This document shows, one piece after another, positions 36,100 through 47,538 of a DNA stretch of 64,000 bases (position 1 is the stretch's first letter; the number at the start of each line of letters is the position of its first letter). The DNA lies in NCBI GenBank assembly GCA_027924645.1, contig BSBN01001752.1:16297001-16361000 (forward strand), in the 5' to 3' direction. Both the position numbers and the translations under genes were made by a program. This DNA is from Cunninghamia lanceolata (Eukaryota > Streptophyta > Pinopsida > Cupressales > Cupressaceae). The notes beneath the pieces were generated by a model that did not search any database, was not told where the DNA came from, and was given only the letters and a program-made list of their open reading frames with translations.

Positions 36100-38388
36100 A
36101 GCCCCAAATCTAACCCAAAAACTGAGTTTTTGTGTTTTAGAAAGTCGTACACAGGAGGAAACAACACATACGTCAATTCCTAACATGCATTTATTACCTA
36201 TCATGACACATACATTTCCACAGCGCTTATACCCTTTGTTTTGGTGCATCTGTTACCTGTCATGGCGCATCAGTTCATGCAGCACATATATATACTGTTC
36301 TAGCACTTTTACCCTCTGAGGCAGTGCATACATAATATTGACGCATATACCCTTGATTTCAGCACATTTAATCTCTGTCTCAGTTCATATGTTATGCAGC
36401 GCTTTTGTTGATTGTTTCTGCACATTTAGTCTCTGAAGTGGCACATCTGTTGTAGGCAGTGATTTTAGGGTTTTTTTTAGAAGATTTTTGCTAATGCTAA
36501 TATCTTTACAGGAATACTGTTGATCGGTTTTGCAGGCTAGGTTCTGGTTTAGTTTCATTTAGTTGCACTTGTTAGCTCACACTTCAATTTCTAAAAGGAT
36601 AGTAAAACGGATGCTCATGCAAATCTCACATAGTTTTAACTAGGGAAGTGGTAAATTGAATCATTGCTATCTTGCATTGCAACATTGCTATCTTTTCAAA
36701 GTTAACAACTCATTGCTATCTAGATAAAATTGAGTTCATTATTGCTATCTGGGTAAAACTAAACCATTGCTATCTCGATTGACCATCATTTCAAAGTTAA
36801 CAACTCGTGCTACGTGGATTAAAATTGAACTCATCATTGCTATCGCAATTGACCATTATTTCACAGTTAACAATTCATGCTACGTGGTTAAAAATTGAAC
36901 TCATCATTGCTATCTTAGTTAAAATTGGACCATTGCTATCCTGTTATCACTTCAAAGTTAACAAAATTCTGTGCTTGCCCAAGTAGATAGCTCATCTAGT
37001 TTTTCTCATTTTAACTAGGGGAAAAGAATAACTATATTCTATGTTTTGGGAATGATACCAGGCCTATGCTCTCCCCTATCTTGGGTGACCAAAATGCCAG
37101 ACCTATCATTTTCGCATGTGTTTTTCCTTTAGAGGGGTCTTCTCTTGGATACCATTCATCCAAGTAGGAACGACCCTAAGTGGTAATAAGCTAGACGCCA
37201 AGCCCTTCCAAGCCACTATAAATAAATTGTGTTTGGAGTGAAAGCTTTAAACAATGAGTATAGTTGTGTTATATCGACAACCGACCTCCCCCAAAACCCT
37301 CCAAGGCACAACCCTTGCAGGCTGGGAGACTCCATAATGGAGAGTAGTGCTGCTGCATGTATAACCACTTGAATGGTTGCCTTTATTACTCAGCCTTGTT
37401 TTAGTGAGACCAAAAACCTCTATAATTTGGTGTAGGGAAGGGTGATTATCACCTCCCGAAGATGCCTCACCTAGAGATATGGAGAATTCAGTTTTATACT
37501 ATCCTTTGAAACCATAGGCTGTGCTTGCTTTCTTTTTAGTCCAAAAAGAGTCAAAAAATTGTAAAAAAATAAAAACCATAAAAAATTCTTTGTGTTTGTT
37601 GTGTCTTCTTGCCGTAAATTTAGAAAATTAGATCAAAGAGACCTTCTTGCAACCAAAGTACCAAAAACAACCAAAAAATTCCAAAAAATTCCAAAAAATT
37701 GCAAAAATATTGAGAAAAGCCAGAGCGGCGCATCCGCCTTCTATTTCTGCGCATCTGTGCCGACCTGCGGTGCATGTTGTGACTGACGACACTTTTACTA
37801 ACTGTTCCAGTGCTTATACTTTTCACCAAAGAAGCACATATATCCTAACTTATAGCGCATTTACTAGTTCTTTCAGTGCATCTGTATCAACGCATACACG
37901 ACAGTGAGCACTTGCACAGTTTTCAAGAGAAAAATTTCACCAGTTCTGAGTACCCATTTCAGTCTAGTTCCAAAATCAGAGATCAGGTCCTACCTTGCAG
38001 TCAATTTTTCATCCATTTCGTGTCAAAATCTCTCTTCCATCAGTCATCCCATTCACCTTCTATCAGGTATTTTCTAGTCCAAAGTCAAAACTATCCCATA
38101 TCAGGTCAGCATAGGCCCCTTTTTCATGTCATTGTGGATTCAAGTAAACCTAGTTAGTCATAGAACTTTTCTAGTAGGTCTTGGTGCACGAATAGTCCCT
38201 ACACAATAAGACAGGTATTGAATACCCTTACTAGTGGCTATCGTCTTATATCAGCTGTCTTACTTGGAATCATTGATCGAGAAAGTCCTTTGTCCAAATC
38301 ATGTCATAAGTATCCTATTCTCAGCAGTCTCCATTGGCACCTTGCCAAAATATCTAGTCCCATTCCACCTCATCCCATGTCACCTTGC
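36100..38388 (+). other. Leader of element G with three repeat blocks
   Basis: Untranslated leader. 36190-36450 and 37720-37900 carry repeated GCGCAT, CAGCGCTT and GGTGCAT strings. 36650-36965 is a degenerate tandem array with units of roughly 75-80 bp built on TCATTGCTATCT, AAAATTGAACTCA and TTTCAAAGTTAACAA. 37555-37715 is A-rich with CAAAAAATTC units. An open frame joins gag from 38218, but the start MVLTRSQ at 38389 looks natural. Confidence 0.65.
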
Positions 38389-40326
38389 ATGGTTCTTACT
38401 AGATCTCAATACAAAAAACAACTTGAAATGGTCGGATCTTCCAACCACATCATCACACCTCATGATAGTGATGAGAAAATCTCTAATGAAGACTATCAAG
38501 GAAGCATCCAAGATCAGAAATTCCAACGCTTACTAGAGAAAGTGCTCCATGTGGACCCTCACAAGTATTTGTATCATCTTGCTAATCTTGGAATTAAACT
38601 CCTTGCAGATTTTGATATAAGCTCAATCCTGGAAAACATAGAGGATGATGATGAAAAGGGAAAGAATACCATAGAAACAAACACAAATGATAAAGGAAAG
38701 AAAGCCATGGAGCCAAATGCTCCTATGGAAGAAATGAGGAAACAAATCGAGAGTCTGAAGCAACAAATGTTGGATCTCAAGATAGGTACAAACACTAAAA
38801 ACTACTCCTTGGAAGACATTGCACCGTACCCCTTTGATAAAGGTTTGATCATGAAACTGTTCCCCTATCGATTCGAAGTTCCTAAGTTTGACAAGTACAA
38901 AGGGAAAGGGGACCCTAGAGATCACATTACGGAATTCAACACAGCATGCTTAGAAGTAGCTCACAATGAGACTTACTTAATGAGACTATTCCCTAGATCT
39001 CTAGGCAGTCAAGCTATGGAGTGGTTCTCACGGCTTCCACTGGGCATCAAAACTTTTGATGAGCTAGTCAACAAATTTATCATGCACTTCTTTTACAATA
39101 TTGAACATGAAGTCTCTATGCTTGACCTATGCAACATAAAACAAAAGAGTGGTGAGTCATTCGCTACCTTCCTACAACGATGGAGACAAGTAGCAAGCAA
39201 GTGCTCGTATGATGTACCTGAGAAGCAACTAATGGATATGTTTGTCCATAACCTCAACACCGATCTTGGCTATCAAATACAAATACAATGCCCTACATCA
39301 TTCTCAAAATTCATTGAAATGGGATTGTTTATCGAAAAAGCTATGATTGCCAAGGGGCAAATCAAGTTATACAAGGACACACCTACCTCCAACTACATGA
39401 TTGACAAATCAAAGTTTTGGACCAAGAATAAGAATGTTGTCAACGATGGAGTGGTTGACGCCAAGGTGGCGGCTCCCAAGTAGCAACCCATACTCACTCT
39501 CAAAGGAGAGACAAACAATGTTACACCCAACAAACCATTCTCTTGGGAGCCAAGACCATGGTTCAGCGCGAATCCAAGGTGAAAGTTCACACCGCTAGGT
39601 GAGTCCCAAGAATCTGCATTAAGGAAGTTATTGACTAACAATGAAATCTCTCTACTGCCAACAAGTGATTATGAGCCTATAGTCAAACCTCCCTACTGGA
39701 AGGACACTGACTGTTGTGAGTATCATAGAGGAAGGGGACATACTACCAACAATTGTATTCATCTCAAACATGTTATTCAGGATGTGCTTGATCAAATTCA
39801 AGGAGGAACCCAACAACATACCTCTAATGAGACACATGTGGCTTACAGAGATCCACTTCTCAATTGTGATAGGCCATACAACAACAATAACAACAATGGC
39901 AACAACAACCATGGTAATAACAACAACCACAATGGTAACAACAACAATCGCAATAGGCCAAATCAGAATAGTGGGAATAGTAATGCCAACTATGCAAGTG
40001 TGCCATTCGACTATACCATCAATTGCCTATCCGAGTATGTCCCACAAATCAATGTGGTCACACACAACCAACAATCAGAACCTAACAGAACTGGTTGTAG
40101 TATCATTACCCGCAGTGGTAAAGTCACATTGAATACTATCCCTCCATGGTCATCGCCTTCTCACTCCAACTTTTGTTAGTATAATGTCATAGACCAACTA
40201 TAGAAGACTTCTCCCCACATTTCTATCTTGGAGTTGTTGCGTCTATCTCCTTCTCATAAGGAGATTCTCAATAAAGCCTCAGTGGAAACCACCGTCCCCA
40301 CTAACTTGGCCCAAGAGAAGTTTTAG
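38389..40326 (+). pseudogene. gag of element G
   Basis: Start MVLTRSQYKKQLEMVG. After a charged linker the capsid domain covers residues about 150-340: PYRFEVPKFDKYKGKGDPRD, LFPRSLGSQAMEWFSRLPLG, FATFLQRWRQVASKCSYDVP, FSKFIEMGLFIEKAMIAKG. A zinc-knuckle-like block follows at about 39710 (CCEYHRGRGHTTNNC), then an Asn-rich run at 39880-39980. In-frame stops at 39481 (TAG), about 39580 (TGA), 40177, 40201 and 40324 (TAG) each fit a mutated Gln or Arg codon; the frame is never shifted. Gag forms the particle in the cytoplasm. Confidence 0.9.
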
Positions 40327-40329
40327 GCC

Positions 40330-41300
40330 ATGGTAGGTAATCTGATCTCCTCAAGTACCATATCATTTACTGAGCAAGATGATCTCTCAATGTCTCAACC
40401 CCATAACACCCCTCTGCATATTGTCGCCTTCATCCATAAACACTACATCAAGAGGGTTCTCATTGATGGGGGGGCTAGTTTAAATATTTGCACGTTAAAG
40501 CTAGTCCTTACATTGGGGTTTTCTAAAAATGCAGTGGATCCAAGAAAGAAGATTACTATCAAAGCCTATGATGAAGAAGAGAGAACTACCAAGGGAATAG
40601 TGGTATTACCCATACAAGTGGGACCTATCATAAAATATGTTGTGTGCCAAGTCCTAGATAGGGAGCTCACCTATAATATTCTCCTAGGTAGACCATGGAT
40701 CCATGCCATGAAAGTTGTTCCCTCTACTTATCACCAATGCATAAAATTCCTACACAATGGCAAGCAAGTTACCATCTGAGGCAACCCTGACCCCTTTCAA
40801 CATTGCAACTCTATCCTTTCAAAACCTGATTGTATCATACCAAACAACAGAGCGTCTACATCCCCTACCCTACAGCATGATTCTACCTTTGAAGCTTCCT
40901 CATCAAGGCCCAAAGAGTAGAAGATTACCATCAAAGAAACCGGAGTTGGGGAATAGTCCATAGAGCATAGCCTCAATCTAGCCAAGATTCCTTTATCTCC
41001 TAGATCCTTTGGTCGACCCAAGCATTTTCCAAAGCCATTTTATCCTCCTATACCTCCCATAGCTCCCTTTATAAAATGGGGGACCTTATTCAATGAAACA
41101 AAGGAAAGGGATGTCCTACAATGGCTTTATACCAAAGAAGAGAGCACACAACAAGAACCACCTAGGCTCCCAATAGAACTCTATGGGTGAGGTGAAGCTA
41201 TCCTACATAGAATGGGTTACGAAGGACAAGGCCCTATTGGCCTTAGAAAAGAAGGAATTATAGAACCCATTCAACATTCTTCATCCTCATTGGCTAGAAA
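40330..41300 (+). pseudogene. Protease and G-patch-like spacer of element G
   Basis: Same frame as gag. The aspartic protease shows KRVLIDGGASLNICTLKLV (active-site DGGA), KKITIKAYDEEERTTKG and YNILLGRPWIHAMKVVPSTY. Stops follow at 40777 (TGA, from CGA), about 40918 and 40960 (TAG) and 41188 (TGA). At 41210-41265 lies MGYEGQGPIGLRKEGIIEPI, a G-patch-like block conserved in element A. A poorly conserved acidic linker leads to RT. Confidence 0.85.
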
Positions 41301-43542
41301 TACAAATGGCCTAGGATATAAGGGTAAGGGCAAAGCTAAAGAAAATGCTTGTCTTGTAGAAATGATCCATACACTTCAAGTGGACAGTGACACAGATTCC
41401 AATGAATATGAGTGGGATGAGCTGACAGAGCATTCCTATGACGACAAAGAGGTCGATACCATTCAAACTTTTAGCCCCTACCATGAGGGACAAACACTAC
41501 CGAATAGGCCACTAGAGAGTGATTTGCCTATCCCTGAGAATATGACGTTTGAGGAAGGTTCGAGTTCTATTGCAATAAACAATTTGGAGAAAAGAACCAT
41601 CTTGAACAATCCCCCTACTAATACTCCTAGCATATCCATTCAAACTATCAATGAATTAGATCTATACTCTGACTCCCTCCCCCTTATGCATCCTGAACTT
41701 ATTGATTGGGATCTACGAGGAACCCGTCAACTAGATATGTTCCAAAACGACGATGCCTATATTGACTACATGGAACTTAGGGACCACCTACCCAAAGGAG
41801 ATCATAAAGCTAGTTTCACTATTGAACTTAATACTGTGGCTTATTTCAGAGAGGGTGCCAAGCCTTCTAGTTGCAACAATACCAAAATAAAAATTGGATC
41901 TGACGGTGAAAACTGTTCCGCAACAGTGTCATATCCCAAAATAGTAAAAAGAAAGGACGTATCTGAAGGTGAAAACCCAAATATGGCACCTAATGATGGA
42001 AGGCTTGACACTCTCCCCGATGACATGCACCAGGAGAAGTCACAAATTGTTGTGGAACCGACAGAGCCTGTTAACATTGGAACAGAGGAACAACCTAAGA
42101 TCATTCACTTCGCCAAGTCTCTTACTCCACTAGGAAAGACCAAGTTTGTACCATTCTTCAAGAAAAAGAGAGGTAACTTCGCTTGGTCATATGCATACAT
42201 GCTAGGTCTAGACCCAAACTTGATCCTACATCATCTTCCACTAGATCCAAGTGTGAAACCAATGAAACAAAAGCTTAGAAAGATGCATCCACACATAGCA
42301 CTATTGGTCAAAGAAGAATTAAAGAAGTTGTTGGATGTGGGGTTTATCAGAGCAATAGACTACCTAGAGTAGATATCCAACATTGTACCAGTGTCCAAAC
42401 TAGATGGCAGAGTCTGACTATGCAATGACTTTAGAGATCTAAACAAAGCTTACCGCAAGGATGATTTTCTGTTGCCAAATATAGATATCATAGTCGACTT
42501 AACAATAGGGCATACCATGTTATCTCTCATGGACAGATTATTAGGATATAATCAGATCCAGATAGCACTAGAAGACCAACACAGGATAGCTTTTACTTGT
42601 CCATGGGGCACTTTTTACTAGAATGTCATGCCATTTGGGCTAAAGAACGCAAGAGCCACATATCAGCGTGCTATGACTACTATGTTCCATGACATGATGC
42701 ATGTAACAATGGAAGACTATGTAGACGATATCCTAGCAAAGTCACTCACAAGAGAATCACATCTGGATGTGTTAGAGAAAGTCTTTCAGAGATTAGAACA
42801 ATTCAAGGTCAGGTTGAACCCAAAGAAATGTGTGTTTGGGGTCACTTTAGGCAAGCTCCTAGGCTTTATTGTATCAACGAATGGAATAGAGGTGGACCCC
42901 GCCAAAGTCAAGGCTATCACGGATATGCCACCACCCAAGACTCTTACACAACTGAGGTCTCTACAAGGCAAGCTATAAGAAATCCATAGATTCATATCAC
43001 AACTGGCAGACAAGTGTCAACCATTCAGTCATCTCCTGCACAAGAACATTCTATTTAGGTGGGATGAGCGATGTGAAGAGGCATTCAACAAACTGAAAGA
43101 GTATCTTATGAATCCACCCATTCTCATACCTCCTATCTAAGGGAAACCATTGATACTTTACATATCTACTACACCTACAGCTCTTGGAGCTCTTCTGGCA
43201 CAACAAGATTATGAAAATAAGGAAAGAGCCATCTACTACATCAACCAAACGTTAGTGGGTTGTGAATTGCAATACTCTTAGATAGAAAGATCATGTCTTG
43301 CAGTAGTTTTTGCTTCCTAAAAACTCTGACATTATATGCTTGCACATCTAGTTAAACTTATTGCAAAAATAGATCCACTGAAGTACCTACTAAGCAAAGT
43401 AGCACTCACAGGTCGCTTAGCCAAATGGGTCATGCTCTTAAGTGAATACGACATTGAGTATGTAGATAGAAAAGCTATCAAAGGGCAAGTCATTGTTGAT
43501 CAGCTAGCAGATGCACCACTACAGGACACCACACCAATGTAA
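41301..43542 (+). pseudogene. Reverse transcriptase and first RNase H of element G
   Basis: Same frame. Linker to about 42090, then RT: FAWSYAYMLGLDPNLILHHL, VKPMKQKLRKMHP, VPVSKLDGRV(stop)LCNDFRDLN, MPFGLKNARATYQRAM, and the catalytic YVDDILAKS at 42720. The thumb is LNPKKCVFGVTLGKLLGFIV. The first RNase H (about 43140-43500, ILYISTTPTALGALLAQQD, DIEYVDRKAIKGQVIVDQLA) lacks the usual catalytic Asp, as is common in dual-RNase-H elements where it serves as a connection domain. Stops at 42370, 42414, 42619, 42976, 43138, 43279, 43318, 43327 and 43540 are all transitions away from Gln, Arg or Trp. Confidence 0.9.
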
Positions 43543-44154
43543 TTTGAGTTTCTAGATGAATCCTTATTCAATGTGTCAACACATTCCTGGAAGCTTTACT
43601 TTGATGGGTCCTTCATAAACCATGGATCGGGGGCAGGAATCTTGTTTGTAACTCCTCATGGCGACACCATTCTAAAGTCTTACCGTTTGTTATTCCCATG
43701 CACCAACAACATAGCAGAATATGAAGCCTTAGCCATTAGTCTTAAGATGGCAACAGAATGGAAAATCAAAGAGCTACATGTCTATGGTGATTCTCAACTA
43801 GTGATAAATCAGGTCAATGATGATTACCAAACGAAAGATGAGAAACTTGTTCCATACAAACGGATGGTCGAGGACTTTAAGGAATACTTTGTGATAATCT
43901 CTTTTGAACAAATACCTAGGATTGAGAACAAAGCAGCAGATGCCATGGCAACCATTGCCTCTCTTCTTGAAATACCAGAGAATGAGTCACAGTACAAGTT
44001 CTTAGTGGAATCAATTCGAACACCAGCTTATGATCTTCTGGAAACCCATTCCATATGCCTTTTAGTTGGATCTAATTCACCTTGGTATGGTAAGATTTAT
44101 ACTTATTTCAAGGACAACACCCTCCCACCTAACTTATCTTCAAACCAACGATGA
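43543..44154 (+). pseudogene. Archaeal-type second RNase H of element G
   Basis: Same frame, open for 193 codons. WKLYFDGSFINHGSGAGI, CTNNIAEYEALAISLKMA, LHVYGDSQLVINQVNDDY and ENKAADAMATIASLLEIP supply the four acidic residues expected (Asp, Glu, Asp, Asp). This extra domain defines the Tat lineage. It degrades the RNA strand during reverse transcription. The matching domain of A holds the U1 insertion. Confidence 0.9.
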
Positions 44155-45310
44155 ACCTTTATACGCTAAACCTCTCGCTATACCATTATTGCTGATACAC
44201 TATGCTGACGTGGTCTAGATGGTACTTTACTCTGTTGTTGAGAATGAGAAGAATCCCTAACTGCCTTACAAGACATGCATGAAGGGATCTATAGAACACA
44301 CTCTAGAAGTCCTTCCTTAGCCAAGAAACTCATGTGTTTGGGTTATTACTGGCTGAACATGGAGACAGATTCATACCAATTTGTGAATAAGTGCAAGCAG
44401 TGCCAAATACATGGGAACCTGATACATGCACCTGCTCAAGAGTTGAGACCTTTAACGACACCTTGGCCCTTCTACCAATGGGGACTTGACCTTGTGGGAA
44501 AGATTCATCCACCCTCATCCAACGCCCATAAATTCATTATAACTGCCACTAAGTACTTTACCAAGTGGATTCAAGCCGTTCCCCTCACCACCATCACGGG
44601 TAAACAAATATCCTCATTCATCCTGAATAACCTCATTTGTAGATACATAATTCCTTCATCCATTATCATGAATAATGGAAGACCCTTCAAAAACCAGGAT
44701 GTCCAAGAACTCTGTGACCGGTCAAGATGAAGCATTCAAGAAGACCATCTTGAAACTGCTCAAGAAGACAGTCAATGATGTTGGTTGTGATTGGCACATC
44801 CAACTCAATCCTGCTCTGTAGGCCTACAGAACCAGTATACACACTCCCATAGGTGTTACACCTTACACCCTTGTCTATGGCTCAAAAGCTATCCTTCCCA
44901 TTGAGGTTGAATTACCTTCTCTCAGGGTGTTGTTACAAGGTCTCATATCAGATGAAGAGTACAGAGTCTCCAGATTGCAAGAACTAGAGTTGCTAGAGGA
45001 AAGGAGATAGAAAGCCTTTGACCATCTCAAAGCATATCAATAAATGATGTCAAGAAGTTATAACCACAGAGTTCGCTCAAGAGTCTTCAAAGTTGGAGAT
45101 CTAGTACTTAAAGAGAATCCTTGCAATCAACAGGATAGAGAAAAGAAAGGCAAGTTTGAACCCAACTAGCTTGGGCCTTATGTGATCGTAGCTACTTATG
45201 GATTGGAGGCATATTAGTTGGCAACATCAGAGGGTGAACTGTTTGATGACCCAATCAATAGCATGCATCTTCGTCGGTTCTATACCTAGGAGAACCCCAA
45301 TGTAAGGGAG
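44155..45310 (+). pseudogene. Integrase of element G
   Basis: Zinc-binding region 44275-44420 (MHEGIYRTHSRSPSLAKKL, CKQCQIHG), then the core: QWGLDLVGKIHPPSSNAHKF, TATKYFTKWIQAVPLTTITG, SSIIMNNGRPFKNQDVQELC. Two defects are visible: the second catalytic Asp is Asn (IIMNNG, expected IMDNG), and near 44720 a short deletion with a frame change joins ELCD to GQDEAFKKTIL, dropping about 16 residues before the catalytic Glu. The C-terminal domain follows (VFKVGDLVLKENPCNQQDRE) with stops, ending about 45300. Integrase would insert the cDNA; this copy cannot work. Confidence 0.88.
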
Positions 45311-47538
45311 GCATAAAATACAAAAAAATCAAAAAATTAGAAAAATACAAAAAAATTGAAAAATTAGAAAAGCACAAAAAAAATCATCCTTTGGTGAAAA
45401 CTTGGCAAATAGGTGACTTGGATAGGTATCATGATGAAAACCTGGGAATCAGGCGTCATGTTTACTTTCTAGCTTTTCACGCAAAGAAAAGCAAGTGGTG
45501 AAAACCTGGTAAACAGGCGTTACTTGTGATAAACCGCCTTCTCCATCTTTGGGAAACCAATCACCTTTTGTCCATTCTTCGTCATGTCCCATTCAACCCA
45601 TATCTCACATAATAAAATCCTAACAGTAACCTATCATGGCTTGATACTCTATCTCTTTGTTGCCTTGTCAACCAAGGTTCTATCCCATATCGTATCCAGT
45701 GTGAGCCTAGCATAGTGTCTCTTGTCAGTTTCCATGGTCCAAATCCGTGAACTACATTGCCTCTGCGCCATCACGTAGGCAAGGCCATTTTCAATGCACC
45801 CCTGAGGCTTCCTTGTCCATCCCATATCTTGTCATCTATCCACTAGTCCATCCATGGTCCAAGTCCATGAACTACGTCACCTCTGCATTGTCACATAGGC
45901 AAGGCCATTATTCTAGTGTGCCCTCGAGGCTCCTACTGTTCCATCCATCTCATGTTTAGTCCTTCTATCTATCTGAGTCCACCTCCACTTTCTATCACCT
46001 AGGTCTTAGGTCCGTTAGGGTTTACCCCAAACTACATTGCCTCTGCGTCATCACGTAGGCAAGGCCATTTAGCAATGAGCCCCCGAGGCACTAGGTCAGT
46101 CCCTTAGGGTCCGTCTCACCAATATGGATTGTGAAAATCTTCTCTCACCAAGCAAGCAAGCACAAGCAGAACTCGCTTTTTAAGCAAAAATTTTGATGCA
46201 AGGCATTAACCTATCCAAGACAAAGCATTCAAACACCTAAGGCCTTCTAAATGATTTTACCCAAATTATGGCAAGAAACAAACACATCTAAATGCAAGAG
46301 TGTTTTGTGTTGGTTAAGTTAACTTACAGGGTCTTGATTTTTGCTATCATGTCTTTCTATGCTACTCGAGGATGCCAAAAGCTAGAGATGCTATGATGGG
46401 GGCATTATTATTTTCTTTGTTTGTTGTTTGCAGATTAAACTTTAATAATGTGAAGCCTTGTCTAAAGACATGATCGGCAAAAGATCATCGAGGACATCAA
46501 AGCTCTAACATGAATGGGGGCAATCCTTGTTTGTTGATACGCAAGAAATACTTAGGTCATCTTGGTTTAATTATACCTCGATGCTTGTATTAACTTGCTA
46601 AATCAAAATCCATGTAAGTGATACTCAGGTCATCTTGGTTCAATTATTCCTAGATGCTTGTATTAACTTACAACATTTCAGAAAAAAGTACCAAAAAAAT
46701 CACCCAATGATGAAATAAAGCACTTGAAAGTACTTGCACCATCAAGATGTCAAAATCAAATCATCCATTATACATCCATTTACACATCCATACATCCATA
46801 TCCCATGCAATAAAAGATCCAAAATAATGCAGAGTAACAACACATAGTGAAGCTTGTGAATCTTTCTATCAAGTCATTCTTTCAATCAATCTTCTGTCTA
46901 CCATTCTGTCATTTCTGTGTCGGTAGAATACATTTGGACATCACAAAAACATAGCATATAGTTGCATATCATATCACATGAGATAGTCATCTACATGATT
47001 AAATCAGTTGCATACATCATAGAGTGCATTATGTCATTCATATACAATCATCACATAGTGTCAAAACAGAAAAAATAAAAACATAGATAAAGTGCATCAC
47101 ATAAGTTGCATACTCATATAGATACCATTTGCATTCACACACATTAGAAGCACATCAAGTAAAGCATCTAAGTCTGCATTAGGTCATATAGCATCACATA
47201 GCATCATATCAAAAATCTGCATTAGATAACATCTCATAACATCAAGTAAAACATCTAAGTCTGCATTAGATAAACACATACATCGCATCATGCAATAGAA
47301 ATGCATCATAAACTCATACATATAGAGAGCATCAAAATAGCTGTATCATCATATAAATATCATAAAATGTGTCCAAATGTACAAAATCAAAGTATCTATC
47401 TCTGAACCTATGTCATAGACAATAAATGCATCCCACCAGATGGTGATACATGTCTCAAAATACGAAAAAGGTACAAGTCTATTTGGCTATCTGAGCCATA
47501 AAAAAAGTACATGGGATCAAAAGTCTACAAACTCTCTT
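45311..47538 (+). repeat. Repeat-rich spacer of element G between pol and the antisense gene
   Basis: No gene. 45315-45385: A-rich AAAAATTAGAAAA units. 45390-45520: three GTGAAAACCTGG/TTGGCAAA units. 45725-46075: three copies of GTGAACTACATTGCCTCTGC, then CACGTAGGCAAGGCCATT, 110-200 bp apart, each followed by a CCCCTGAGGC-like string. 46555-46680: a 67-bp direct repeat of AGGTCATCTTGGTTTAATTA, then GATGCTTGTATTAACTT. 46930-47350: loose AGCATCACATA and TCTGCATTAGAT repeats. Confidence 0.7.

Noticed and set aside
39652..39930. Val/Ile-rich minus-strand frame opposite G gag
   Set aside because: It is the complement of the Asn-rich gag tail.
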